Program-made: the position numbers and the translations under genes | Shown: positions 1 through 8,528 of the stretch, piece after piece | Position numbering within the stretch: the stretch's first letter is position 1 | Layout of the letters: each line of letters begins with the position of its first letter | NCBI RefSeq assembly: GCF_006715225.1 | Contig: NZ_VFMU01000001.1 | Location: forward strand, 2,604,001 to 2,668,000 | From: Arthrobacter sp. SLBN-112 | GTDB lineage: Bacteria; Actinomycetota; Actinomycetes; Actinomycetales; Micrococcaceae | DNA length: 64,000 nucleotides | Reading direction: 5' to 3' | Notes under the pieces: generated by a model | Seen by the model: only the letters and a program-made list of their open reading frames with translations | Told to the model about the DNA's origin: nothing | The model's database searches: none

Positions 1-178
1 CATCGGCATCATCATCCTGGGTGAACTGCGCCCCGATGTCCATGCCGTCATGGCCATTGCGATGGGAACGGCGGCCTGCCTTGCTATCGTTGGGGTTATC
101 GCCCTTTCCCGGCACCACCCGGAGGTCACCAAGCGCAAGAAGGACGCGCGGAAGGCCGCCGGCAGGCCGTCCCACTAG
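1..178 (+). CDS. 3' end of a membrane protein (partial; possibly DMT-type transporter)
   Basis: The window opens inside this gene. The frame beginning at base 2 is open to a TAG at 176-178 and encodes the last 58 residues. They show one clear hydrophobic segment (about residues 18-38) followed by a basic, hydrophilic tail rich in Lys and Arg (TKRKKDARKAAGRPSH). A terminal transmembrane helix with a positively charged cytoplasmic tail fits a multi-pass carrier such as the drug/metabolite transporter superfamily, but too little is present to assign a family. No start is in the window. The gene ends about 110 bases before the glycosyltransferase gene on the same strand. Confidence 0.6.
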   Translation, partial: IGIIILGELRPDVHAVMAIAMGTAACLAIVGVIALSRHHPEVTKRKKDARKAAGRPSH

Positions 179-289
179 CCCATTCCCGCACAGACCAGCT
201 ATCCCGCGAAGCCCCGGCGCCCTGCGCCAGCGGCCAACCGTGCTGCCAGTTCCACGCTGTCCGCACCGTGACCATCAGGAGTACTCCAC

Positions 290-1486
290 ATGACCACGCC
301 AGCCGACCAGCATCCCCTGACCATCCTGATCGCGGCGGACACGTACCCGCCGGACGTCAACGGCGCCGCCCAGTTCGGATACCGCCTGGCCAAGGGAATG
401 ACTGCCCGTGGGCACAACGTCCATGTCCTGGCGTCCCGTGACAGCAAGGGGAAGAGCTTCACGGAGTTCCGCGAGGAAGCAACCGTCCACCGGCTCCGCT
501 CGCACAAGGCGTTCACCCACGAGACCTTCCGCCTCTGCTTCCCGTGGGAAATCAAGAAGGAAATCAGTCTGCTCTTCGACCGGGTGAAGCCGGACGTGGT
601 GCACATCCAAAGCCACTACATGATCGGCGAGCACGTACTCTACGAAGCTGTGAAACGGGGCGTCCGGGTGGTGGCCACCAACCACTTCATGCCCGAAAAC
701 CTCAACCCCTTCCTGCCGTTCCCGCAGTGGTTCAAGGACATCATCGGGCGTGTTTCCTGGAAGGACATGGGCAAGGTCATGGGCCAGGCCGACGTCGTCA
801 CCACGCCTACGCCGCTGGCCGCCCGGGCCATGCACGAGCACGCCTTCCTGCGCAAAGTCCTGCCGCTGTCCAACGGCATCGACTCCTCAGCGTACGAACT
901 CCAGCCCGGCGAGCACATCGAGCCGCATGCGAACCCCACCGTGCTGTTCGCCGGACGCCTGGCCGAGGAAAAGCATGTTGACGTACTCATCAAGGCCGTC
1001 AGCAAGACCCCGCGGGAATTGAACGTGCACCTGGAGATCGTGGGCGGCGGCGAAGTGCGCACCGCCCTGGAGGACCTGGCGCGCCGGCTTGGGCTGGGAA
1101 GCCGCGTGAAGTTCCTGGGCCTTGCCAGCGACGAGGAACTGCGGAGGGCCTACATCCGGGCGGACCTGTTCTGCATGCCCGGAACGGCCGAACTCCAATC
1201 GCTGGTGACGCTCGAAGCCATGTCCGCCTCCACCCCGGTGGTCCTTGCGGACGCCATGGCCCTGCCGCACCTGGTGCGCGACGGCGAGAACGGCTACCTG
1301 TTCACGCCCAACGACAGCGACGACCTCGCCAAGAAGATCACCCAGGTCCTGGAGCTGCCCAGGGAGGAACAGCGGGCCATGGGCCGGGCCAGCCGCCAGA
1401 TGGTGGAGCCGCACAGCATCCAAGGGACACTGCAGACCTTCGAGGACCTGTACCGCGGCGCCACGTACGAGGACAAAGTGGTCTGA
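290..1486 (+). CDS. Glycosyltransferase family 4 (GT-B fold)
   Basis: A 398-residue retaining glycosyltransferase. The N-terminal acceptor half starts with a strand and loop typical of GT4 (ILIAADTYPPDVNGAAQ, with the Gly-rich acceptor loop), and TNHFMPEN resembles the diacylglycerol glycosyltransferase subgroup. The C-terminal donor half carries FAGRLAEEKHVDVLI and the E-x7-E motif (AELQSLVTLEAM) that holds the nucleotide-sugar phosphate. Family knowledge suggests a cytoplasmic or membrane-associated enzyme moving mannose or glucose from an NDP-sugar to a lipid or glycan. The exact donor and acceptor cannot be read from the sequence. The ATG at 290 is preceded by AGGAG at 277-281. The gene is monocistronic, lying between a membrane protein end and a tRNA. 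Confidence 0.85.
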   Translation: MTTPADQHPLTILIAADTYPPDVNGAAQFGYRLAKGMTARGHNVHVLASRDSKGKSFTEFREEATVHRLRSHKAFTHETFRLCFPWEIKKEISLLFDRVKPDVVHIQSHYMIGEHVLYEAVKRGVRVVATNHFMPENLNPFLPFPQWFKDIIGRVSWKDMGKVMGQADVVTTPTPLAARAMHEHAFLRKVLPLSNGIDSSAYELQPGEHIEPHANPTVLFAGRLAEEKHVDVLIKAVSKTPRELNVHLEIVGGGEVRTALEDLARRLGLGSRVKFLGLASDEELRRAYIRADLFCMPGTAELQSLVTLEAMSASTPVVLADAMALPHLVRDGENGYLFTPNDSDDLAKKITQVLELPREEQRAMGRASRQMVEPHSIQGTLQTFEDLYRGATYEDKVV

Positions 1487-1559
1487 ACCCTTTCCCGGGT
1501 TTGCTAGAGTGTTTCTGCCCTGCCGGAGCGTGCCGTTTGGACACGTGTCCACGGGGTTT

Positions 1560-1633
1560 GGGGCTATAGCTCAGCTGGTTAGAGCGCGGGACTCATAATC
1601 CTAAGGTCCTCGGTTCAAGTCCGAGTAGCCCTA
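1560..1633 (+). tRNA. tRNA with CAT anticodon (Met or lysidine-type Ile2)
   Basis: A full cloverleaf can be drawn: acceptor stem 1560-1566 with 1626-1632 (first pair G-U), U8-A9, D arm 1569-1585, anticodon stem 1587-1591 with 1599-1603, loop CTCATAA with anticodon CAT at 1594-1596, T arm 1609-1625 with TTCAAGT, discriminator A at 1633. The CCA end is not encoded. The first pair of the anticodon stem is a C-A mismatch. CAT serves both elongator Met and Ile2 (after lysidine modification). Initiator is unlikely because the three G-C pairs typical of initiator anticodon stems are absent. It is followed at once by a strong terminator. Confidence 0.93.
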
Positions 1634-1646
1634 CCGCCAGTGGCGG

Positions 1647-1684
1647 AACCGCGGCCGACGATTTTTCGTTGGCCGCGGTTTTCT
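1647..1684 (+). terminator. Rho-independent terminator of the tRNA gene
   Basis: A perfect 10-bp stem (AACCGCGGCC at 1647-1656 with GGCCGCGGTT at 1671-1680), extended inside by ACG/CGT, with a T-rich loop and a TTTTC-type tail at 1679-1683. It ends directly at the -35 box of the next transcription unit. Confidence 0.8.
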
Positions 1685-1712
1685 TGGTTAACCCCGCCTC
1701 CTGCGGTATGTT
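1685..1712 (+). promoter_or_regulatory. Putative promoter of the acyl-CoA dehydrogenase gene
   Basis: TTGGTT (1685-1690) and TATGTT (1707-1712) are separated by 16 bases, a plausible housekeeping sigma promoter. The -10 box lies inside the left arm of the palindrome at 1704-1731, so a protein bound there would block the promoter. Predicted by eye only. Confidence 0.4.
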
Positions 1713-1731
1713 ACTGGTCAGTAACATACCG
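1704..1731 (+). promoter_or_regulatory. Perfect 28-nt palindromic operator (TetR-type)
   Basis: CGGTATGTTACTG at 1704-1716 is the exact reverse complement of CAGTAACATACCG at 1719-1731, with only GT between. The 13-bp perfect arms, an AT-rich core in a GC-rich genome, and the position over the -10 box and expected start site of an acyl-CoA dehydrogenase gene are typical of operators for TetR-family repressors that sense acyl-CoAs. The sequence differs from the operators at 22958-22999, so the TetR protein encoded in this window is probably not the regulator. Confidence 0.75.
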
Positions 1732-1779
1732 TGCTCCGCTCCGCCGCATGGTCAGCGCTGATCATCAAAGAAGGTACCC

Positions 1780-2970
1780 ATGGCCACCTCCGCAGCCGAT
1801 CCCCACGAACTTCCCTACGTCGACGGGGATTTCTTCGCCTTCGAGCAGCTCCTCTCCGGGAAGGAACAGGACCGGCTCGCTGAAGTCCGCGAGTTCCTGG
1901 CGCGCGAGGTCAAGCCCATCGCGGTTGACTGCTGGAACCGCGGCGAGTTCCCGGCGGAACTGGTGCCGAAACTTGCCGGCCTGGACCTGGCAAGCCCGGT
2001 CCGCCGCCAGGGGTACTCCAACCTCTTTGCGGGCATGCTGCATGCCGAGCTGACCCGTGCCGACGCCTCCATCGCCACCTTCCTGGGCGTCCACGACGGA
2101 CTGTTCACCGGTTCCATCGAGTTGCTGGCCTCGCAGGAGCAGAAGGACGAGTGGCTTCCCGACATCTACTCGCTCAAGAAGATCGGTGCCTTCGGCCTGA
2201 CCGAGCCGCTGGGCGGCAGCGATGTTGCCGGCGGGACGCGCACCACGGCGCGGAAGGACGGCGACCACTGGATCCTCAACGGCGCGAAACGGTGGATCGG
2301 GAACGCCACCTTCTCGGATTGGGTGGTGGTGTATGCCCGGGACCTGGCCGACAACCAGGTCAAGGGCTTCATGCTGGACACGGCGCTTGACGGGTTCAGC
2401 GCCACAAAGATCGAGAACAAGATCTCGCTGCGCACCGTCCAGAACGCCGACATTGTCCTGACGGACGTGGTGGTGCCGGAGCGCTTCAAGCTGGCGAACG
2501 CCAACAGTTTCCGCGACGTCAACAAAGTCCTCAAGGTAACCCGGCTGGCGGTTGCATGGCAGGCCGTGGGGCTCCAGCTTGCCGCGTTCGACGTTGCCCG
2601 CCGCTATGCCGTGGAACGCCGCCAGTTCGGCCGGCCCCTGGCCTCCTTCCAGCTCATCCAGGACCAGCTGGTGCGGATCCTGGGAAACACCGTCAGCTCG
2701 ATGGGGATGATGGTCCGGCTCTCCCAGCTGGAGGACGAGGGGGTGGCCAAGGACGAGCAGTCCGCGCTTGCCAAGGCCTACGCCACGACGCGCATGCGGG
2801 ACAGCGTGGCGTTGGGCCGAAGCATCCTTGGCGGCAACGGCATCGTGACCGACTTCGAGATGGCCAAGATCTTCGCCGACGCCGAGGCCATCTACTCATA
2901 CGAGGGCACGGCCGAAATCAACACCCTGGTGACGGGCCGGGCCATCACGGGCATCTCTGCCATCGTCTAG
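1780..2970 (+). CDS. Acyl-CoA dehydrogenase, glutaryl-CoA dehydrogenase-like
   Basis: A 396-residue flavoenzyme of the acyl-CoA dehydrogenase family (usual length about 380-400), converting an acyl-CoA to its 2-enoyl-CoA and passing electrons to ETF. Visible are the FAD/substrate signature GAFGLTEPLGGSDVAGG (about residues 132-148), the arginine-rich RRYAVERRQFGRPLASFQ stretch and the C-terminal IYSYEGTAEINTLVTGRAITG-type end. The Glu of YEGT is the expected catalytic base, and the LVTGRAITG ending resembles glutaryl-CoA dehydrogenase. That would place it in lysine/tryptophan (glutarate) breakdown, but other substrates are possible. The gene stands alone, behind its own promoter and a perfect palindromic operator, so it is probably inducible. 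The ATG has AAGG at 1771-1774. Confidence 0.87.
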   Translation: MATSAADPHELPYVDGDFFAFEQLLSGKEQDRLAEVREFLAREVKPIAVDCWNRGEFPAELVPKLAGLDLASPVRRQGYSNLFAGMLHAELTRADASIATFLGVHDGLFTGSIELLASQEQKDEWLPDIYSLKKIGAFGLTEPLGGSDVAGGTRTTARKDGDHWILNGAKRWIGNATFSDWVVVYARDLADNQVKGFMLDTALDGFSATKIENKISLRTVQNADIVLTDVVVPERFKLANANSFRDVNKVLKVTRLAVAWQAVGLQLAAFDVARRYAVERRQFGRPLASFQLIQDQLVRILGNTVSSMGMMVRLSQLEDEGVAKDEQSALAKAYATTRMRDSVALGRSILGGNGIVTDFEMAKIFADAEAIYSYEGTAEINTLVTGRAITGISAIV

Positions 2971-3077
2971 CTGCCATCGTCCAGCGGCAATCGGCCCGCC
3001 GCCAGGTCGCGGCAGGCCCGTACGCAGCGGTGGGACCGGGTGTCCCGGCAGGCCGGACATTTCCGGCTGCCCATCAC

Positions 3078-3629
3078 CTACGGCGGGCCCGGCAGCGGAA
3101 GCAGGACGGATGGGCGAAGGTCCAGGACGAACTGCAGCGGATTGACGTATTCCTCCCCGTCCCGGACTCCCCAGTGCAGGCACTGGGCCGCCGGGCAATG
3201 TCCCGGCAGCACGGTCCCCACCACCTGGCCCGGAGCAACGGCTTCGCCCACCGCCAGCGTGCTGTCCACGGGTTCGAAACTGCTGCGCAGCCCGCCGCCA
3301 TGGTCGATGGTGATCACGGGCCTGTCCACCACGATGCCCGCGAAACTCACCGTTCCCGCCGCGGGTGAAACAACGGGGGCTCCGGCTGCGCCGGACCCCA
3401 GGTCAACGCCGCGGTGCCCGCTGAGCCACGGCTTTGGCGGGGGATCGAAACCGCGCAGCACCGGCGGGCGCGGCGCCAGCGGCCACTGCCAGGAAGGCGC
3501 TGCACCCGCTGCGGCAGCCGCCGTCGTACCGTCCCCTTGGGAGGCGGCGCTGTACGGGAGGGCCGCACCGGCGGAGGCCACGGATGCCGGCAGCAGCAGG
3601 AGCACGGCCAGGAGGGCTGGTGGTTTCAT
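3078..3629 (-). CDS. Secreted M23 (LytM-type) peptidase
   Basis: A 183-residue protein with a Sec signal peptide (Lys at residue 2, Leu-rich core, Ala-Ser-Ala end near residue 20), then a beta-sheet LytM domain. The first zinc motif GHRGVDL (His72, Asp76) is present. The second motif, normally H-x-H, reads QCLHWGV (Cys150, His152), so Cys replaces the first His. Small actinobacterial M23 proteins commonly show CLHWG, so this may be a subfamily trait, and whether the protein is active or a degenerate peptidoglycan-binding regulator is open. It is likely exported and acts on peptidoglycan cross-links. It is divergent from rpsB, as in several relatives. Confidence 0.83.
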   Translation of the reverse strand: MKPPALLAVLLLLPASVASAGAALPYSAASQGDGTTAAAAAGAAPSWQWPLAPRPPVLRGFDPPPKPWLSGHRGVDLGSGAAGAPVVSPAAGTVSFAGIVVDRPVITIDHGGGLRSSFEPVDSTLAVGEAVAPGQVVGTVLPGHCPAAQCLHWGVRDGEEYVNPLQFVLDLRPSVLLPLPGPP

Positions 3630-4089
3630 GTCACCAGCCTGCCGGGCTGCGGACGGTACCGGCAGGGCCGGTTCCGCCTATGTGGACAACCCTCGCGAAG
3701 GGCAGGCCCCCGGCCGCAGCAGTGTCCGGTGGGCGGGGACGCCTGTAGTACACTTGATGGAGCAGTTTGCTGCGCCCTCAACGCTTTCCGTCCCAGTGGT
3801 TTACCCCCGCGGTAGATGGCCCTGTCCGGATTGCGTCGGCACATCTCATTCAGGAGTGTGGGGGAGCGGCAGCTGACTACGCGCATCCAGCCCTCCGGCA
3901 GGCGACGCCCCGGCGCCGTCCATGGAGGATCGAACTTCCTGCGGTCAGGCTTTGATCCTGATGGGAAGTGCGGTGGATGCCAGGAGCACGGCCCGTCCGG
4001 GCCACGCTGATCAACCGTCAACTATTGGCAGGGTAAGAAGCCTCCGGGTTTTCTCATGAATGACCTGCCGGAAAATAAGGAGCGCCGGA
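3630..4089 (+). other. Divergent promoter region and long rpsB leader
   Basis: This 460-base stretch has no convincing gene. A -10-like TACACT at 3749-3754 with no good -35 could start rpsB transcription, giving a leader of about 330 bases. The leader contains small hairpins, for example AGGATC 3926-3931 with GATCCT 3954-3959 and GGCCCG 3990-3995 with CGGGCC 3998-4003. Long leaders before rpsB often bind S2 for autoregulation, which is possible here but not shown. Short open frames inside lack ribosome binding sites and were not called. Confidence 0.4.
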
Positions 4090-4965
4090 ATGCCCGTCGT
4101 AACCATGCGCCAGCTGCTTGACAGCGGCGTCCACTTTGGACACCAGACCCGCCGTTGGAACCCGAAGATGAAGCGCTTCATCTTCACCGAGCGCAACGGC
4201 ATCTACATCATCGACCTTCAGCAGTCGCTGTCCTACATCGACCGTGCCTACGAGTTCGTCAAGGCCACTGTTGCCCACGGCGGCACCGTGCTCTTCGTCG
4301 GTACCAAGAAGCAGGCCCAGGAAGCAATTGCCGAGCAGGCAACCCGCGTAGGCCAGCCCTACGTCAACCAGCGTTGGCTCGGCGGTATGCTGACCAACTT
4401 CCAGACGGTCGCTAAGCGCATCCAGCGCATGAAGGAACTCGAAGAGATCGACTTCGACGACGTCGCCGGCTCCGCGTACACCAAGAAGGAACTGCTGCTC
4501 CTCAAGCGCGAGCTCACCAAGCTGGAGTCCAACCTCGGCGGTATCCGCAACCTGACCAAGGCTCCGTCCCTGCTCTGGGTCGTGGACACCAAGAAGGAAC
4601 ACCTCGCCGTTGACGAGGCCAAGAAGCTGAACATCCCGGTTGTGGCCATCCTGGACACCAACTGCGATCCGGATGAAGTCGACTTCCCGATCCCGGGCAA
4701 CGACGACGCCATCCGCTCCGTGAACCTCCTGACCCGCGTTGTGGCCGACGCCGTTGCCGAGGGCCTGATCGCCCGCAACAACCGCGGCACGGGCGCCACC
4801 GAAGCTCCGGAAGAGCCGCTGGCCGAGTGGGAGCGCGAGCTCCTCGAAGGCAGCAAGGCCGAGGAAGCTGCTGCAGCCCCGGCTGCTCCGGCTGAAGAAG
4901 CCGAAGCTCCGGCCGCCGCCGAGGCTCCGGCCGCCGCCGAGGCTCCCGCCGAAGACGCCAAGTAA
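4090..4965 (+). CDS. rpsB: 30S ribosomal protein S2
   Basis: A 291-residue S2 protein of the small ribosomal subunit, needed to load S1 and for 30S maturation. The start [19 protein letters not shown] and the GTKKQAQ and [10 protein letters not shown] motifs are diagnostic. The frame could open at an ATG at 4060, but AAGGAG at 4077-4082 lies 7 bases before the ATG at 4090 and family alignments begin there. The C-terminal 40 or so residues are a low-complexity Ala/Pro/Glu tail with repeats of EAPAAA, common in actinobacterial S2 and presumably disordered. First gene of the rpsB-tsf unit; a hairpin separates it from tsf. Confidence 0.98.
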   Translation: MPVVTMRQLLDSGVHFGHQTRRWNPKMKRFIFTERNGIYIIDLQQSLSYIDRAYEFVKATVAHGGTVLFVGTKKQAQEAIAEQATRVGQPYVNQRWLGGMLTNFQTVAKRIQRMKELEEIDFDDVAGSAYTKKELLLLKRELTKLESNLGGIRNLTKAPSLLWVVDTKKEHLAVDEAKKLNIPVVAILDTNCDPDEVDFPIPGNDDAIRSVNLLTRVVADAVAEGLIARNNRGTGATEAPEEPLAEWERELLEGSKAEEAAAAPAAPAEEAEAPAAAEAPAAAEAPAEDAK

Positions 4966-5012
4966 CACACTTTAATCCGGATTTTCCGCGCTGTTAGCAG
5001 CCGGAACTGCTG

Positions 5013-5050
5013 ACAGGATGGCAGCCCACCTTCGTGGGCCGCCGTCCTGT
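5013..5050 (+). terminator. Intercistronic hairpin rpsB/tsf
   Basis: ACAGGATGGCAGCCCAC (5013-5029) pairs with GTGGGCCGCCGTCCTGT (5034-5050) around a CTTC-like loop, with one bulge and one G-T pair. No U-run follows, so it is more likely a partial terminator or mRNA-processing/stability element that tunes tsf relative to rpsB than a full stop. Confidence 0.5.
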
Positions 5051-5093
5051 CGGTCCGTACACCACCACACATTTTCTAGACAGAGGGGTTCAC

Positions 5094-5930
5094 ATGGCGA
5101 ACTACACTGCCGCGGACATCAAGGCCCTGCGCGAGCGCACCGGCGCCGGCATGATGGACGTCAAGAAGGCTCTTGACGAAGCCAACGGTGACGCCGAGAA
5201 GGCCATCGAGATCATCCGCATCAAGGGCCTCAAGGGCGCTACCAAGCGTGAAGGCCGCTCCACCGCTGAAGGCCTCGTGGCCGCAAAGGTCAGCAACGGC
5301 GTCGGCGTCATGATCGAGGTCAACTGCGAGACCGACTTCGTTGCCAAGGCTGACAAGTTCATCCAGCTGGCCGACAAGGTCCTGGCCGTCGCCGTCGAGT
5401 CCGGCGCTGCCGACCTCGAAACCCTGCTCGCCACCGACGTTGACGGCAAGCCGCTGTCCGAGGTCGTCATCGAAGAGGGCGCCGTCCTGGGCGAGAAGGT
5501 TGTTGTCCGCCGCATCTCCCGCATCGAGGGTGCAACGGTCGACGCTTACCTGCACAAGACCTCCAAGGACCTCCCGGCCCAGGTTGGCGTGCTGTTCGCC
5601 GTCGACGGTGAGGGTGAAGCTGCCACCACCGCTGCCCACGATGTCGCCGTCCACATCGCGGCCATGGCTCCGAACTACCTCACCCGCGAGGATGTTCCCG
5701 CCGAGCTCGTCGAGTCCGAGCGCCGCATCGCCGAAGAGACCGCAAAGGCCGAGGGCAAGCCCGAAGCTGCCCTCACCAAGATTGTGGAAGGCCGCGTAAC
5801 GGGCTTCTACAAGGGCGAGGTCCTGGTTGACCAGGCATTCGCAAAGGACGCAAAGAAGTCCGTGGCACAGGTCCTCGAAGAGGCCGGTGTCAAGGGAACC
5901 GCGTTCACGCGTTTCCGCGTCGGCTCCTAG
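5094..5930 (+). CDS. tsf: Translation elongation factor Ts
   Basis: EF-Ts, 278 residues, the guanine nucleotide exchange factor that recycles EF-Tu-GDP in the cytoplasm. The UBA-like N-terminus ([20 protein letters not shown], then MDVKKAL) and the core motif [10 protein letters not shown] are clear. An upstream in-frame ATG at 5034 lies inside the preceding hairpin. The ATG at 5094, with AGAGGGG about 7 bases ahead and matching the family N-terminus, is the start. The gene is followed by a strong terminator at 5941-5973, so rpsB-tsf forms one unit separate from pyrH. Confidence 0.98.
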   Translation: MANYTAADIKALRERTGAGMMDVKKALDEANGDAEKAIEIIRIKGLKGATKREGRSTAEGLVAAKVSNGVGVMIEVNCETDFVAKADKFIQLADKVLAVAVESGAADLETLLATDVDGKPLSEVVIEEGAVLGEKVVVRRISRIEGATVDAYLHKTSKDLPAQVGVLFAVDGEGEAATTAAHDVAVHIAAMAPNYLTREDVPAELVESERRIAEETAKAEGKPEAALTKIVEGRVTGFYKGEVLVDQAFAKDAKKSVAQVLEEAGVKGTAFTRFRVGS

Positions 5931-5940
5931 TCGATTCTGC

Positions 5941-5973
5941 AAGGGGGTGGCCACTTCGGTGGCCGCCCCTTTT
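5941..5973 (+). terminator. Rho-independent terminator after tsf
   Basis: AAGGGGGTGGCCAC pairs with GTGGCCGCCCCTT around a short TTCG-type loop and ends in CTTTT, an actinobacterial intrinsic terminator 11 bases after the tsf stop. Confidence 0.85.
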
Positions 5974-6064
5974 GCATGCGCACAGTCCACATGGAGCGCG
6001 GCCGGTTCCGACCAACGGATCCGGCAGGATACCCTTTTTTCAGAGTCACCAACCGGAAGGCATC

Positions 6065-6802
6065 ATGGAAGCCGTCAACACTGTCATCCATTCCGAGAAG
6101 AACAAGCGGCGGGTCCTCCTCAAGCTCTCCGGCGAGGTCTTCGGCGGCGGGAAACTGGGTGTCGACCCCGAGACCGTCCGCGACGTCGCCAAGCAGATCG
6201 CCGCGGCCGTCCCGCAGGTGGAAGTGGCCATCGTGGTGGGCGGCGGAAACTTCTTCCGCGGCGCTGAACTCTCCCAGAGCGGCATGGACCGCTCCCGCGC
6301 CGACTACATGGGCATGCTGGGAACGGTCATGAACTGCCTGGCACTGCAGGACTTCCTGGAGCAGGCAGGCGTGGAAACCCGCGTCCAAAGCGCCATCACC
6401 ATGGGCCAGGTGGCCGAGGCCTACATCCCGCGCCGCGCCATCCGCCACATGGAAAAGGGCCGCGTGGTCATTTTCGGCGCCGGTGCGGGCCTGCCCTACT
6501 TCTCCACCGACACCGTGGCAGCCCAGCGGGCCCTTGAAGTCCACGCCGACGTGGTCCTCATGGCCAAGAGCGGGGTGGACGCCGTCTACACCGCAGACCC
6601 CAAGAAGGACCCCACCGCGGAACGCCTGGAAACCCTCAGCTACGACGACGCGCTGCGCCGCGACATCCGCGTCATGGACCAGACGGCCATGACCATGTGC
6701 AAGGACAACAACCTTTCCATGGTGGTCTTCGGCATGGAGGGTGAAGGCAACGTCACCCGCGCCATCCTCGGCGAAAAGCTGGGCACGCTGGTCACTGCCT
6801 AG
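6065..6802 (+). CDS. pyrH: UMP kinase
   Basis: A 245-residue hexameric UMP kinase of the amino acid kinase family, making UDP from UMP and ATP. Visible are [12 protein letters not shown] (phosphate loop region), the Gly-rich [10 protein letters not shown], and [13 protein letters not shown] near the C-terminal third, which is the uridine-binding signature. The frame opens at 5972, but the ATG at 6065 with GGAAGG at 6055-6060 and the N-terminal length fit the family. It is usually co-expressed with frr, which follows 129 bases downstream. Confidence 0.97.
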   Translation: MEAVNTVIHSEKNKRRVLLKLSGEVFGGGKLGVDPETVRDVAKQIAAAVPQVEVAIVVGGGNFFRGAELSQSGMDRSRADYMGMLGTVMNCLALQDFLEQAGVETRVQSAITMGQVAEAYIPRRAIRHMEKGRVVIFGAGAGLPYFSTDTVAAQRALEVHADVVLMAKSGVDAVYTADPKKDPTAERLETLSYDDALRRDIRVMDQTAMTMCKDNNLSMVVFGMEGEGNVTRAILGEKLGTLVTA

Positions 6803-6931
6803 CTGCGGCTAGGATGAATTCAGGACAGTTCTGTTCCCGCGCTTCCCGGCGGGAACGGAAACGGCAACAAAGAACCACGTGAGTGCAGGGAACCGGCGCA
6901 CCGGACTGCACCAAAACCGTCAGGAGAGACC

Positions 6932-7489
6932 GTGATCGAAGAAACCTTGCTCGAGGCCGAAGAAAAGATGGACAAGGCGGTTGAGGTAGCCAAGGAAGAC
7001 TTCGCTTCCATCCGTACCGGCCGCGCCAATCCCGGTCTCTACAACAAGGTCCTGGTGGACTACTACGGCTCGCCCACCCCGCTGCAGCAGCTCGCGTCCT
7101 TTGCCATCCCGGACGCCCGGACCATCCTGATCACCCCGTTCGACAAGACCGCCATGCGCGATATCGAACGCGCCCTGAGCGACTCCGAGGTTGGCGCCAA
7201 CCCGTCCAACGACGGCAACGTCATCCGGATCACCATCCCGGAACTGACCAAGGAACGCCGCAAGGAATACGTCAAGATCGTCAAAACCAAGGGCGAAGAC
7301 GCCAAGATCTCCATCCGCAACATCCGCCGCAAGGCCAAGGAAGCCCTGGACCGCCTGGTCAAGGACGGCGAGGCCGGCGAAGACGAGGGCACCCGCGCCG
7401 AAAAGGAACTGGACAGCCTCACCAAGGCTCACGTGGACGGCATCGACGAGCTGCTCAAGCGCAAGGAAGCAGAGCTGCTCGAAGTCTGA
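6932..7489 (+). CDS. frr: Ribosome recycling factor
   Basis: RRF, 185 residues, splits post-termination ribosomes together with EF-G. The family core [23 protein letters not shown] and the helix ending [16 protein letters not shown] are present at the expected positions in the L-shaped three-helix fold. Starts with GTG at 6932 behind AGGAGAG (6922-6928). Its TGA overlaps the ATG of cdsA by one base, so the two are translationally coupled. Confidence 0.98.
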   Translation: MIEETLLEAEEKMDKAVEVAKEDFASIRTGRANPGLYNKVLVDYYGSPTPLQQLASFAIPDARTILITPFDKTAMRDIERALSDSEVGANPSNDGNVIRITIPELTKERRKEYVKIVKTKGEDAKISIRNIRRKAKEALDRLVKDGEAGEDEGTRAEKELDSLTKAHVDGIDELLKRKEAELLEV

Positions 7490-8409
7490 TGGGCCAGGCA
7501 GATCAGGCCCCCGCACCAAGGGCGCGCACACGGGGGAAGCAGCCCAGGAGCAACCCGACGCCAAAGGCCGGACGGAACCTGCCCGCCGCAGTCGTGGTGG
7601 GCCTGGCCATGCTGCTGGCCGTCTTAGGTGGGCTGCTGCTCCTCCCGCTGGCTTTCGTGGCCATCGTGACGGCCTTCGCCGTCTTCGGCGTGTGGGAAAT
7701 CTACCGGGCGCTGGAGCACAACGGAACCAGGATGCCCATCGTGCCGGTCATGACCGGCACGGTGGCCATGCCGTTCGCTGCCTACTTCGGCGGCATCGAG
7801 AGCCAGCTCTTCGCGCTGCTGCTCAGTGCCGTGGCGGTCCTGCTGTGGCGATCGATCGAAAGCGCCGCCGGATCGGCCAACAGCATCTTCGCCGGAGTCT
7901 TCACCCTGGGCTGGGTACCGTTCTTCATCAGCTTTGCCGCACTGCCGCTGCATGCCGCCGGCACTACGCCGCTGGGGCTTTGGCCCGGCGGCGTAGCGCC
8001 GATCGGGGCATGGGAGATTGCGGTCATGCTGCTGCTGGTGGTGTCCAACGACACCTTCGGCTACCTGGTGGGCGCTTCCATTGGCAAGCACCCCATGGCG
8101 CCGAAGATCAGCCCCAAGAAATCCTGGGAAGGTTTCGCGGGGTCAGCAGGAGGTGCGATGCTGATCGGGGTCCTGGCAGCCCTCTTCGTGCTGGACAAGC
8201 CCTGGTGGGTAGGCGTGGTGCTGGCACTGGGCACCGTAGCCGCAGCCACGGCGGGGGACCTCGGCGAATCGATGGTCAAGCGCGAACTGGGCGTCAAGGA
8301 CATGAGCAGCATCCTGCCAGGACACGGGGGAGTCATGGACAGGCTGGACTCCATCGTCTTCGCCTCGCCGGTGGCCTTCATCCTGTACGGGCTTGTGGCC
8401 GGCGCGTAA
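7489..8409 (+). CDS. cdsA: Phosphatidate cytidylyltransferase (CDP-diglyceride synthase)
   Basis: A 306-residue integral membrane enzyme making CDP-diacylglycerol from phosphatidate and CTP, the branch point for all phospholipids. A basic, hydrophilic N-terminus of about 35 residues is followed by roughly eight membrane segments. The C-terminal signature is clear: SPKKSWEGFAGS, then GDLGESMVKRELGVKDM and LPGHGGVMDRLDS. The start overlaps the frr stop by one base. In many actinobacteria rlmN and dxr follow; here rlmN is absent from the window and dxr is 24 kb away. Confidence 0.96.
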   Translation: MGQADQAPAPRARTRGKQPRSNPTPKAGRNLPAAVVVGLAMLLAVLGGLLLLPLAFVAIVTAFAVFGVWEIYRALEHNGTRMPIVPVMTGTVAMPFAAYFGGIESQLFALLLSAVAVLLWRSIESAAGSANSIFAGVFTLGWVPFFISFAALPLHAAGTTPLGLWPGGVAPIGAWEIAVMLLLVVSNDTFGYLVGASIGKHPMAPKISPKKSWEGFAGSAGGAMLIGVLAALFVLDKPWWVGVVLALGTVAAATAGDLGESMVKRELGVKDMSSILPGHGGVMDRLDSIVFASPVAFILYGLVAGA

Positions 8410-8528
8410 CCTTATCCGGCCCGGCGCAAGCGGGCATCCGACACAAAAGGGCCCGGGCGGCCGGACCAGGTGCGGCATCCTAGACTGGTGCGGAAGCACT
8501 ACGGCTGAAGAGCATTGAAGGAATCGAA

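Noticed and set aside
3040..3876. 278-codon plus-strand frame over the M23 gene
   Set aside because: Antisense shadow of the peptidase gene; no homologous-looking motifs and no ribosome site.
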